The position numbers and the translations under genes were made by a program. DNA of 64,000 bases from Agelaius tricolor (taxonomy: Eukaryota > Chordata > Aves > Passeriformes > Icteridae), in contig JALJCS010000009.1 in assembly GCA_023055355.1 (NCBI GenBank), positions 46,654,501-46,718,500 on the forward strand. Direction: 5' to 3'. The notes under the pieces are model-generated. The model was not told the DNA's origin. It saw nothing but the letters and a program-made list of their open reading frames with translations, and did not search any database. The stretch's first letter is position 1. Each line of letters starts with the position of its first letter. This document shows, one piece after another, positions 1-12,116 of the stretch.

Positions 1-1100
1 AAAGACAAGAAACAGCAATGTTGGATCCAGAACACAGTCACACCACACCAGCCAGTCCAGAGGTGAGACATTCCCAATTTTGTGCAGGACAATTTTACCC
101 CTCTTGCAGGAGCAGATTAACCCCTTACTGAGCAGGAGGTGAGCACAACACAGCTGAGATTGGAAATGTAAAGTTGTATGCTGTAAAGTTTGTGTCCCTA
201 TTTCCAGCTTTGCAGCAGATTTGATGATGGCAAAGCCACCCCAGCATGGTGTCACCCCAAAGTGACACTGCAAAGGTTCCTGCTGAGTGGAGCACTCTCC
301 CTCCAGCTCCAGAGGATCTCCAATTCCAAGGAGCTGGGTTTTTACACAGCCATCTTAGTGGAAAAACTGAGGAGAAGTTCCAGGATCTCTGGCCTCCAAC
401 ACAATAAAAGCTTTAAGATCTCAACACTGGATGTAATCCTGCACATAAAGGCAAGAACTGTGACTCTGCCCCTTTTAAAGACCTTGATTCCACAGAAATC
501 TTCAACTCCCAGGCACAACCCAGATGGGGACCTAATCTAGAAATGGAAACCTTTAATTTGGGTGAGTGACAGATAGCTAATGCTTCATAGCTTCATGTGA
601 GGCAACAATTTAATCTGAAAACTCAAACAACTTCCATGACAGCTGGAGCCCACAATCAATCCCATAAAAGGCTGCTCAGAGTAATTACCATAATTTAAAG
701 GTATTTGGGATATTTTGGTTTTAACTTTGCTCAAATGGCAATGTTCTTTTTATATAATTTATAAAGGATATACTATCCTTATACTTTATATGTGTTCTCC
801 TTATCTCTATTTGTATCTTTTCAGCTGGGCAATTATACATTTACATATCTCCATGTTTCCATCTTTAGAATAATTTCTTAATAACTACTTGAGGAGGCTT
901 CCTTTTCATTCATGAGTTTATCCTTTCATTGAAAATTGCATTCTTCAGTAGAGGCGTTTAAATTATACTATGATATTCTTCTGAGTTGTCAATAAAATAC
1001 ATTTTTCCTTCTGAAGTTGCCTCTTTATTCTTGTAGAGGGCAACACACCTAAAAGAAAACAGCATCTGAAATCCTGTCTCAGCCATCACACCTCCCCTTT

Positions 1101-1131
1101 AATGACAGCAAGCCAAAAATAGTTATGAATA
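1101..1131. promoter_or_regulatory. Copy 1 of a duplicated CArG/MEF2-like motif
   Basis: Contains AATG, then GCAAGCCAAAAATAG (1108-1122) followed directly by TTATGAATA (1123-1131). The same two blocks recur 11 kb away at 12083-12116, separated there by CAG. CCAAAAATAG (reverse CTATTTTTGG) is close to CArG and MEF2 sites. Regulatory function is an inference. Confidence 0.35.
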
Positions 1132-4100
1132 TAACTGAAAAGCATAATATTTATATTGTTTCCTCCAATCTCTTGCTTGGGAAGTACTGCAAAAAAAGGC
1201 AATAAATAAAAATAGCACACGTACTACTTTTTAAATATAGCTATCATATAGGGTCTTGAAAATTAAACACATGCTAAAATCAGACAAGAGTCATTATGTT
1301 TAAAAGGCTAAGTTAAAAATACCTCCAAAAAGGTAATTATTCTTTTGTCAACTGCTGAGTCAAAAGAGAGATGGTAATTATTATATTTTTACTGTAACTC
1401 TATGGAAATTAATTTCCTCACCATACAATTAGGAAAAGTTAGTTCTGTGCACATATTTCCAGTTATTCTAATTGAAAAATATGTTTAATACAGGAACTCA
1501 TCTTTCATTGGCATTTCATATTTTCTAAAGATAAATTTGTTTCAGTTGAACAAGAGGAAAGTAATTAGACTGGGAATTCTGGAGATGGTCCAGATATCTT
1601 CTCAACCTCTGGCTGAGACACTCTTGATTTCTCAAGGCTCTAAAACATTATTAAACAATTACTTTTCCTGTGTCAGGCTAGGGATGAGAGAAGAACTCAT
1701 GCCTAATTTAATATGAGATAAATAAACAGAAGTAACTCAACCAGGATTTTAACCAAAGATTCCTGAGGAGCAATGGCATTAGCTGATGTTCACAGTTCTA
1801 CAGTGTAGCAGTAAATTGGAGATACATCGTTTTCTAAAATTTCTGTTTGTTACTTGATAAATTGTCCACACTGAGAACTACAAAAAAGCATGCCACAAAA
1901 ATATGTAGTTTTACCTGTAGAAACAAAACAAAACAAAAAAACCCAAAGTCAACCAACCATTAAAAAACCCCAAAAGTTATTCACACTTTTACAGATTTCA
2001 GGTGTGTTCAATTCCAATCTTGGGTAAACAGAAAGAAGCTCATTAGATAAAACAGGTGACAAATACACAAACAAACACTTCAAAAAAAAATCTGGTCACA
2101 GGTCATTGAAAGCCCAAGGAAGAGCCAAATGTCTCTTGGAATAGGACACATCCAATACTAAAAGGTATTGTCATATTTTAGAGAAGGCTCACAAAGAATC
2201 TCAAAGTCAAATCTCATTAAATAGGTATATTTGTGTGTGTACTTGCTCTGTGGGAGGTTGAGAGACATCAACAGGAACAGAAACTCCTGAGCTATAATCC
2301 TACTCACCAAATTCTTCCATTAGGCCTTGCATGTAAATATGAGGCTTAAATTTTATTTTCTAGCTTACTATGGTACAGTGGAGTACAAAATGCTTCCAGA
2401 AATGCACTACAGTAATTATCAGTGGCACCAATACCTTACTGCAGAGATTAAACATGGTTCAGAGAATTACCCTAAAGATGAAGAGTGTTCATTAGCTGTA
2501 ATGCCAAAAATAGTTCCATATATTACTTTTATTTCCTCAAGCTTCATTTCTTGTCATAAATGTTGGATATGAACACACTCAATAGTACTGCACTGCAAGT
2601 TTGGTATTCAAACACTCAAAATTGCCTCACTTCTAGGTCATGCTGTTAGAAAATAAAGTTAAGTTTTCACTGCTCTCAGTAGGACACTGATTACATGCAC
2701 GTGAAAAGCTCAAAATGAAAACAACTGCACAGGAGAGAGGTTTGTTATTTTTTAACACAAAACACACTAAATATAAATGGAAGTCTGCTGGGAATGTGCA
2801 TCAATAAATGTGTGTTTGACTCGGTTCTCTGCATTTGGGAGTGCAGAGAGGAAAAAAAAAATCAGACAAAGTATTTATTTTGCTGGATTGTGCTCCAGAG
2901 GTGAAAGTTTACTCAGAACCAGAATACAATGAGCCCCTGTATTTGCCATCCAGGTAGCCTTGCAGAAGTAACTACATGGCCTTCCACATGTCCTGACAAT
3001 GACCTCCAGAGGAATGAGTGAATCACAACCCAAAGGAGGACAGACAAATCAACCTTCCCCCTATCTCTGGTCTTTTCCTGCCCGCTGTGTCAAATGATTT
3101 ATGCTTCTGATAAAGACTCAATTTCAAGGCTCTGAGATAAGGCCTTCACAGTCTTTCTGGGTGAGTTAAGTCTTTGAAGTCCCATAAACCAGAGATAAAA
3201 ATTACATTTTAATATATTTGGTTAGACAAGCTACCACGTGTATGCAACACTCTTTCGGATCTTCAGCTTCAGTCCCTTGCTTCCCAGGGTCCCACTGAAC
3301 ATGTTGTGAGAGTGCAAAATCAAAGCCCACAAAGAACCTGAGCTGTCAGGAATCCCTTCCATTGCTGGCATCAGAATTCTCCCCTAGAAGATGGATGGGA
3401 CCTAGTGAGAAACCCAGGACATGAAAACACTTGGAATGTGCTTCAAGCCACAGGAAACGGGAAAAATCAAGTATCACTGCTGATTTATAATCCATGAAAT
3501 ACAAACAGGAACACAGATTTACTGATAGGCAATGAAGTCCAGAAGTGCATTTCAGAGTTCTTTCATATTCACATGTGCCAGAGCCAACATCCCAACTGGG
3601 AATGTTTTGGAAAAGGAGAACTCCAGCTTGAACCGAACCAACATGCCACTTAGAGCAGCAGAAAAAGAGATGGAGAACATAGGAAGCTGATAACCATAAC
3701 AAGACAAGTTCTATTTTTCAAGTGATACTGAATGAAATTATTGCTGATGAACCTCAGTGGTGCTGCATCCAAAAGCAAAGGAGTCAGGCAAACAAATAAA
3801 CCATCAAATAAACATTATTTTTAACTACACCAAGCCTCATATTCCATATATCAAAATTTCAAGTGTAAAGATTAAAATTTTTGTCACAAAAACAGCAATT
3901 TGTGCCCCAAGGATACCAAAAACGGCAATTTTTTCATCCATTTCAATTGTCAGGAAAAAAAAAGAAAAACAAAACTATAAACCCACAACATACCTTTGAA
4001 CTCATAGGAGTATTTTATGCAGGTGATGTTAAACACACACTTTATACCTAGGAGTTTTATAATTTATGCATTAAACATTCTGGAATATTACAATCTGCTA

Positions 4101-5149
4101 ATTTTAGATGCAATATTATTTTCTACTAAATGAGAAATTGTGTTTACTGTAATTACACTGCACTTATTTCACTCCATAAATAAGAACACTTCCAATAGAA
4201 AAATCATTTTGTTGCCATTATTGGTAAGACTATTATTTACTTAAATTGAGTACAAAAAGTCAGTGAAAAAGCTGAAAAATCATTTTTCATATGCCTAAAT
4301 ATAATTTAAATGCAGTTAACATTTCATTCACTATATACAGAGATTTTGGAAAGAAAATAATAAAATACTATTTATATGCTTACTGATACCACAGTTTTAG
4401 AAGAAATTGCTTAGACTTAGAACTTCTGCTAAACATAATTATGTGGGCAGAGAGTCCAAGAAGTTAAAAATATAAGAACTCTTTTTTTAAAAAAATTGTA
4501 AGGCATAACTTTTTATTATAAAGGCCATACTCTATATATCACATATACTTATTTTGTATTGTAATTTCTGCCTTTAATTAAAGCATTTTTGATCTCTATA
4601 AAAAATGATAAATTGTTTGTATTGCTCTGTCTGGGACATTTTGGATACGAGCTTGTATTTCTCAAGATGGTCTAATACAATGTTCTAAAGTATAAATTAA
4701 AATTCACTGCCCTTAAGAAATAACCACTATCTGGGTAAGGCAAAGTAAAACAACACAACAAAATACCTGGCTAAAATGCTCTCTCCATCTGTGTCTTTTT
4801 CTTGTGAAGAGTACAGAAAAGTGCATCTGACCTCTAAGCACCACATGGAAAACTGAACTTGCACAGTAAGGGAAGTCATGGCCCAACACAGCTTAACTGC
4901 TGATTCTGCTCTATCCTGCTCCTAAAGTGCCCATTCTGCAAGCTGGTAGGAGGAAAAATCTGTCTGCATGTCAACCTAGCAAAAACACACCAAAAACAGA
5001 GCACAGGTAAAAAAACCAACCAAAAAAACAGACTTAAATAAAGACACAGAAGCGGCTGCTATGATCAACAATCACGAAGTGTTAATGCCAGTTCCTAGGC
5101 TGGAACAGGAAGAGAGGGATGGAGAGTAGAGAAATCCTGAGGAATCAGC

Positions 5150-5610
5150 CTACATCCCTGTGAAGATAATTGAAAATGCAATCCTGGGAATCACTTCTAA
5201 GCATACAAAGGACAAGGAAACCATCAGGAGGAATCAGCACAGTTTCACCACTTTCTCCCATAACAAGCTGACAGAGAATCTGAGAAAACACAGTTGAGCA
5301 GACAGGGAGGAGACTGAATAGCCAAGTTCAGGAGGCTGTGATCAGAAAGTCTGGCTGGAGGCACCCCAAGAGTCCAATCCTGTTCAACATCCTCATCAAT
5401 GGTCTGGGTGATGGGGCTGGGAGCACCCTCAGCACTTTGCTGGTGACACAAAACTGAGAAGAGTGGCCAAAATGCCAGAGGGTCGTGCTGCTACTCAGGG
5501 GGACCTTGACAGGCTGGAGAGATGGGCTCAGAGGAGCTGCAACATGTTCAGCAAGCGAAGTGCCAAGTCCTGAAGCATGGGGGGAACAACGTACCCAGAA
5601 CCTTTCCTCG
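5150..5610 (+). mobile_element. CR1 LINE fragment (reverse transcriptase end), decayed
   Basis: Translation in pieces gives the avian CR1 ORF2 signature: NILINGLGDGAGSTLS, then after a frameshift FAGDTKL, then MPEGRAATQGDLDRLERWAQ. The region before 5240 (ATCAGGAGGAATCAGCACAG, then TTTCACCA) also follows the CR1 consensus. A one-base loss near 5434 and internal gaps break the frame, so it is inactive. The copy is truncated at both ends and lies about 100 bp before the solo LTR. Confidence 0.85.
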
Positions 5611-5711
5611 GCAAAACTGGACTCCTGTGCCACATCATCAGCCCGCCATGACCCAAACAGAGTAAAGAGACATCTAGAATCACATAATTGCTTTCTAGAC
5701 TGTTTCCCCTC

Positions 5712-6332
5712 TGTCCTGGGGTGACTTTATGATGCTGAACTGTAGCTCCATTCATCTGTTTAGCCCAGAAATAAGTTTTGCACCTTTAAGATTGGTTCTG
5801 AGAGTGAAGGTAGCAAGAAGAAGCGCGGAGTTTGTTTTCAGAAACTGCACTCGTTCCTCCCCATTCCTGTGTTGTCTGCAGCATGGACAGACAGCAGGAC
5901 AGAGCTCTCCTTTGCTTTTAGTTAGTTTTAGATAGCTGAGGCAGAGAAGTTCACTGGACTGTGGTTTTTCTTTTTCTTGGAACTGATCAGAGCTGCTCTG
6001 GACTGAAAACCCAGAAAACATCGGGAGCTCACCCCTGTGGCCCAGCAGGCCATGGCATTTCCAGCACCAGAGGGACTGATAACAAACTGAGCCAAACTAC
6101 AGCTCACAAAGGGGACTTGCTGAGTTTGCCATCCCTTCAGAACAGCGAGAGATTTTCCTGTTTAATATTATTCATTTTTTATGCTTGTGAATGCTTTGCT
6201 TGTTAAACAGCTTTTTCCACTTTTCTCCAAGGAAATACTTTCCTGTACCAGTTGGTGGAGAGGCCACTTGAATTTGTGTTCTAGAGGAACCCCTTTAGAG
6301 GTTTTCTCCCAAATGTGCCCTAAACCAGGACA
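5712..6332. mobile_element. Solo LTR of an endogenous retrovirus with 5-bp target-site duplication
   Basis: The element begins TGTCCTGG and ends CCAGGACA, a perfect 8-bp terminal inverted repeat with the canonical TG...CA ends. It is 621 bp long and flanked by the direct repeat CCCTC (5707-5711 and 6333-6337). No retroviral gene lies beside it, so it is a solo LTR left by recombination between the two LTRs of a provirus. A 5-bp duplication is usual for ERVL-type elements. The terminus resembles LTRs common in songbird genomes (from memory, not searched). Orientation is not determined. Confidence 0.88.
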
Positions 6333-6908
6333 CCCTCCCAGGATGGTGTCACTCAATACACTGCAGCAAGGATCCAGCACTGCTGCTTTCCTGCATAATT
6401 CACAGCCACCTCACAGTGATTCTCAGGAGAGCCCCCTGAGTGTGGCACAAAGCATTTGACCGTGCAGGTGAAATTGTCCATCTCAGCAGCAGCAAAGCAC
6501 AGCAAGCACAGCACAAACAGCAGTGAAAGTCCAGCCCTGCAGGTGATTTAAGGTTAAATCAGTAACTCAGCAGCTGTGCATGCACACAGGTCACAGAGTT
6601 GCTTCTTTAAATGATGATGAGAGGACTCCCATTCCAGCCAAGCATGAGAAAACAGAATGTGCCCTGAATACCTGTGCAAGACCTTTTGTCCCTACATAAA
6701 AGCACTTTCCCAGACACCTTTTGTGATTCCTCAGACCCAATGAGAATTTTCTGTTCCTGGAGCCTGTACCCTAAGGGCCCTGTCTCTCCATCAGCAGGGA
6801 AGGTATCCTCACTCCACAGCAGGAACACCACCTCTGTCAACTATTTCCAGGCTATACCACACAGCCACTAATTTAAATAATGTTAATTCAATCATGACAG
6901 TGATGCCT

Positions 6909-7286
6909 TGTGAAGGTTGCCCTAGAACACAGGTTAGACAGAGTTAAAGTAGGGATTTATTAAAAGGCCTCAATGGATCCACCTTGGGCAGCACAAGATC
7001 CCAGCCAGGGCTGCACCTAGGATGAACCAAAATGGTCCCAAAATGCACAAGCACTCACGGGGTCTCTCACTTTGATCAGTTCTGCTCCATTTGCATCTTG
7101 CAGTTCATTGTCCCATTCCAGCTTTAGCCCCTGCAGTCCCATCCTGCTTGCTTTTCTCTCTTCAGCCCACGGTGTTTGTGCTCTTGGGCCTGAGATTTGG
7201 ATCATTTGTCCTTGGTCCCCAGCTAGAGGAGGAATTGTTTTGTCTTCCTACTCTGTGAAGAGAACTCACCATCCCCTAATGTGAAG
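6909..7286. mobile_element. Possible insertion flanked by 7-bp direct repeats
   Basis: A 364-bp block (6916-7279) of different texture from its surroundings is bracketed by perfect TGTGAAG copies at 6909-6915 and 7280-7286. It contains TTTATTAAAAGGCCTCAATG then GATCCACCTTGGGCAGCACA, which reads like avian LTR-type sequence. No clear terminal inverted repeat was seen, so both the element type and the boundaries are uncertain. Confidence 0.35.
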
Positions 7287-9162
7287 CTCAAAAGTACACA
7301 GTAAAACAGCACAGAATCTGAAAAATGTAAAAGCTAAAAGCTGAGGCATGAACAGCAGTTCTGGGGTGACAGCACATGTGATCTGAGGAGGGAATCAAGC
7401 AAACCTATGTCACAGAGACAACCTAAAACCCATGCAAGTGTTTCTGGTTTATGATCACAAAATGCAGCACTGACTTAAAATTAAAAATTTAGATAGAATT
7501 AAAATTATTTAGGATGCATTAAATTACAAATAAACTGAGATTTGCACAATAAAGGCAGATTAGCTGTGGAAAAAGGAAGAGATCTCAGAAATATCTACTC
7601 TAAAAAGTAGGTCACCTGAAGAAAAAAAAAAAGTTTAATGTTCCTGAAAGTGAGGTAATGGCACTTTTTTTGTAGCAGACAAGTTCAGGAAAGTATTTTT
7701 GCTGCTACTTTTATTACTTGAAAAGTTGTAGTACTGAGAAGGACCAATTCCATTGTGAAAGGCATAATAGGAACATGTAAGAGTGACTCATCTCTGCCCA
7801 TAAGGAGTTTTGTTTGAATGGTAGATGCTATTTTATAGCACAGATTTGAGAGAGAGGGCCCCATGCCTCTCCACAGTGAATTATCACAGCAGAAAGAATA
7901 GAACATTTCTCAAAACAAAAGTTCATGTTTCATCAGACTAAACAGTATCTGTAATGTCCTGGTTTAAAATAACTACAAACCAGAAAATTCAAGTGAACTT
8001 TTCTGCAAAACTCGAATACAAATCTCTGAGCACACAAATAGAGTGAGTCATCTTTTAATGACATTATTTTCTGAAAATAGTGGTCTGAGCTAAGAAAAGG
8101 GCAATCAAAACTATACAGAAATTCCAGCCTTTGACTGAAGTAGTGAAGAAAAATTGAAACAAAGTGTCATAAGAACATTTAGTGGAAAGCATTGTTGGCT
8201 TTCATTGGCTAAGAAACAAAAAGCCAAAGAAGTCTGTTAGGAAAAAAATTAACTTGATTCTTTGTCTTACACCCAAAAAGGAAAATACTAAATATGGCAC
8301 AATGTTAAACATCTATACAAAACCCCCTGAGATCCAGGAAGCTATACCAGTTTAAATTACCCTGTGCAATTTTTTTGTTTCACTTAACCAGAAAGTTTCA
8401 AACAATCCAAAATCTTACTCTTTTCCTGCAGGAGTCATTTAAAAAAAATTAAAATGCATTTATCTTCCTGAAAGTTGGTAACTGCTGAACACAACTGTTA
8501 CATAATGCAGGAAATAGGCAAAGAAATATTCCCTATGCTAATTTTGTGTCAGCCCACTCACACTCTCCCATTTATTTTCCAATGAGGAAGAACTGGTTTC
8601 CTTAAAAGTAACTTTTTGTAGTATTCTGTTGGGTTTGTCTTTGCATTTTTTCTGCTTGGTTGCCCTTTTTTTAAGGGGAGGAGTGTGGGACAAGCACAAC
8701 TCAGCAGCTCCCAGGTGATAGGAACCATTTGCCTGCTCCCTTGGACAGCAAGCCCCTTTAAGTCCATTCTGCACAAACAGACCCCTAACAGCCCTGCAAT
8801 TATCAGTAATTTCAATCAAGTGACCAAAGGAAAGGTTGACTTGGAGAAAAAGAAAGCATGGCAACCAATTAATGTGTCAAAGTAGCACTCTGCTCTGTTA
8901 ATGAAACTTTAGGAAGGACACAAAAGTGATTTTTGTTGTCCAGGCTTGAGGACCAGCACTGAGTTAGATTAAATAATTCCATTTTATTTCCCTGGGTGTC
9001 AACAGCACCTGAATACCTCTGCCAGTGTCCCCTCTTGCCCAGCAGGAAACTCAAAATATCTGAAGATGGGTAACAACAGAAGGAGCTCGTGGCACAGCAC
9101 TGAACAGGAGGGAGACACGATGAACAACCTGGTTTTTCAGTTTAAGGTCATATAACAAAAAA

Positions 9163-9313
9163 CATTAAAAACCACCAAAAAGCTCAGCCCAAAAGCCCCC
9201 CCAAAAAAACAAACAAACAAACCCCCCAAACCAAAACAAACAAACACAAAACTAAAACCAAACCAAAAAAGAAACCCAACCCAGAAAACAAAAAAGCCAA
9301 ACCAAACCAAAAT
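9163..9313. repeat. A/C-rich low-complexity tract (CAAA-type)
   Basis: Long run built from CAAA, CCAAA and ACAAA units with almost no G or T on the plus strand. Confidence 0.85.
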
Positions 9314-11451
9314 CTATTACCTAACCCTGTTCACACATCCCACACTGTGCAAATGTTGGAATGCAGAAGAAAATAACCTTTGAGGCAGCCATTCTCATGC
9401 TCAGTCAGTCTATGGACAGATTCAGATACTAACAATAAATAAGTTTATTCACTTCAAAGAACGTGTTGTTTTCCTCAAAAAGGTTATTGCATTCTGCTTC
9501 CATCTGGGAAAAACCAGTACATTGTTCAATCCTGTTGCCTCAGAGAAATTATTATTTTAAGTTTGTTTTTTATGGGAAAGGAGTACACTGCAAAAAAATA
9601 ATAATAACAAAACCAATAACTCCAAATTACATGAAAATCTACCACAAAGATTTTCTCATCACAAAGAAAAATTCACATGAAATACTGTTCAAAGAACATA
9701 CAAAAACTCCCAAACAAACATTCTTCCTCTTCTTACTTGGCATAAGAGCACTTTTTTCCCTCAGAAGACATCATTCACCTTCATTAGTTTACATCACAAA
9801 AAAACCCCTACATTAGATATATTGAAGTGATTTGTGAAGAGTAATTTTCTAGGTAAAGAGTAAATTACTCTTGTTCCTATGACCACCTAAAATCTAGTTA
9901 GTTTTAGGACCACTGAAGAGTCTTTCCAGACTGAATTATTTTCCTAATTAAATCTAGTAAGCTTCCCATTTCATTACATTGAGGTGTGGAAATCCACCTG
10001 CGCTCCAGGGTGCACAGACATGGTGATACCACCTAATTCAGTGATTGAACATCTTCTTTCCCACAGGACACTCAAGTTCTAGAAAAATGGGAAATCCTGA
10101 TGAACGGCAAGATCTGCTCTGGATTCTGATACATGTGGAGAAAGAGAGTTTGAACATTGTAATCCAGATTCTGGCCACAGGTCAAGGGTCCCCTTGATTT
10201 TGTAGAGTGGAATGCAGCATCCTCTTAGCTCTCTCTTAGGACAGCTGTTCTGCAGAGAGAACACCTGGGTCAGCTGCAGGAGCTCAGCAGTCATGGGAAA
10301 AGGCAGAATCCAGAATGAAGAAGACAACAAGAGAGGATCTGAGCAGCAATTCAAGAGACTCTGAATTGCTCAGGCTTTCATTCATTTCACCTTTTACTTC
10401 TACCATCTTTGGCATCTAAGATAAAAATAACCCCTGCTAGGTAAATATTTTGTCTGAGTGAACAAGGTGCATAGGCAGTGAGGCAGCATTTAATACTTGA
10501 ATTTACTTTTATTTAAGTTTCTGGACTAAAGGCTCTGAACATAGAGTGATTCCCCACGTTCTCCTTCCCCAGCCTCATCCCACATCAATACCAAGCAGCA
10601 AATACAGAGACCACTGAGATGAAAGAACAAACTCTTCAGCGATTTTAGGTGATTTGGACACAGCTCTCAGAGAGGTTTATAAGAAAAGTATCCGATCATG
10701 CAAACTTGTTATCACAGCAGAGCTTCTCTTAGGAACAGAGATTTTGCTTGGATAGGCTAAAAACTCCTCTAGACCCATATTCTGCCAAGGCATCCTCAAC
10801 ATAATAGTTCACTGCCCAAAGAGGTGTAAGTTTCTGGTGAAATATTAGGATTGGCATTGGAAAAATCACTAGAAAAACATTAATTACATGTAGAAGCAGA
10901 AGGTTAAAGACCAGCTAGAAGTTGGAAAACTTATTATATGCATTCTATTGAAGTTTGCACAGAGTTTAAGGTCCAATCAAATGCATAAAATGCTTGTCAC
11001 CAAGAAACCCCTTTAAAACACAACACGTGCAGCAGCAGTTGACAAGCTCAAAAATTCAGATCTTCATTATAACAATTTTACTTGAAGCACACACAGAAGT
11101 GAATAAACAGATCAACTCTCAGGCTGTCAGCTCTCCCCTTAATTTATACCTTGCATTTCAGTCTGAAATATCTTTCTCTAGAGCCACATTTGTCGCAGAG
11201 AACTTTACTCACAGTGTTGTAATTTCAAGGTTGTAAGTAGATGCCAAATAATCTCTGGATGGAGAAACTGCTGCTCACAGCTCAGGTATGGAGTCATTGA
11301 CATGAGCACTACCTTGCAACCTGTTTTAATCAATTCATTAGGAACAAATTCAAAACTACTAAACATTTTTTCACTAGTCCAACAAGATAAAAATGTGTGG
11401 AAGTCCAGAAGAGAAGGGAATATTAATTAAAATTAACTTTTTCCCTCTTCA

Positions 11452-11880
11452 TTAAATACATCTAATTTCAAAAAGCCTCACATTCACCTGCACTAAAGCC
11501 ATATATGGTGAATTACATAGATAGAAATGAGCATTAAAGCCAGAGAAAGAAAACACCTCTGAGGACCTCAGAAGCATTAACTGAGCTACAATGCAGGAAT
11601 CTGAACCCAATCTTTCTGTTTCTGCTTTAGCTTTGCTCTGATAATGATGCACAGCTGTATTTACGCTGCTGAATATTGACATCAAATGTGCCTGCAACCT
11701 GTGTGAGATAAGCAATGCATCTTGCTGGTTTAACATTAACTTTTGGCTCTGCTGACCTGAGTTTTCAAAATGCTCCACCTTAATACCCCCTTCATTTTCC
11801 CAGCCCTGAATAGCTGCACACACAGCGTGCAGACCTGTTTCGTGTTCACAGTACTGGAATTCCTCCTGCACTTTGATCAT
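11452..11880 (-). other. Unassigned 142-codon open frame in intron 2
   Basis: On the minus strand an ATG at 11880 opens 142 codons to a TAA, among the longest ATG-started frames outside GC-rich or homopolymer DNA. The middle is polar and helix-like (SGQQSQKLMLNQQDALLISH, then HHYQSKAKAETERLG). I do not recognise it. There is no CpG island, no clear splice signal and no homopolymer cause. It may be chance, an unannotated exon or a pseudogene scrap. It lies on the EPHA3 sense strand, but no Eph isoform is known to me with such sequence. Confidence 0.2.
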
Positions 11881-12082
11881 GGCCCAGTGAGTGGTAATTT
11901 TCTATGTTGAACATGTCAGTCTAAAAAAAAAAAAAAACAAAAAACCAAAACCAACAAGAACAAATATCTGCTTCTTATCAAGATCCATGTTTGGCACCAG
12001 ATGCATTTGATTCATTCATCATTGTCACTGCACTAGCACGCTAATTATTTCAAATTGTTTCCTCAGGCAGAGGTCTAGGACA

Positions 12083-12116
12083 AATGCAAGCAAGCCAAAA
12101 ATAGCAGTTATGAATA
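12083..12116. promoter_or_regulatory. Copy 2 of the duplicated CArG/MEF2-like motif, in a conserved-looking block
   Basis: Contains AATG (12083), GCAAGCCAAAAATAG (12090-12104), CAG, then TTATGAATA (12108-12116). It sits in a block, 12030-12210, rich in homeodomain-type cores (CTAATTATTT, AATTATGCAT) plus an E-box CACCTGT at 12174. This looks like an intronic enhancer candidate, by inference only. Confidence 0.4.

Noticed and set aside
7955..7975. TGTCCTGGTTT resembling a passerine LTR start
   Set aside because: No matching end or LTR-like body follows within a plausible distance.
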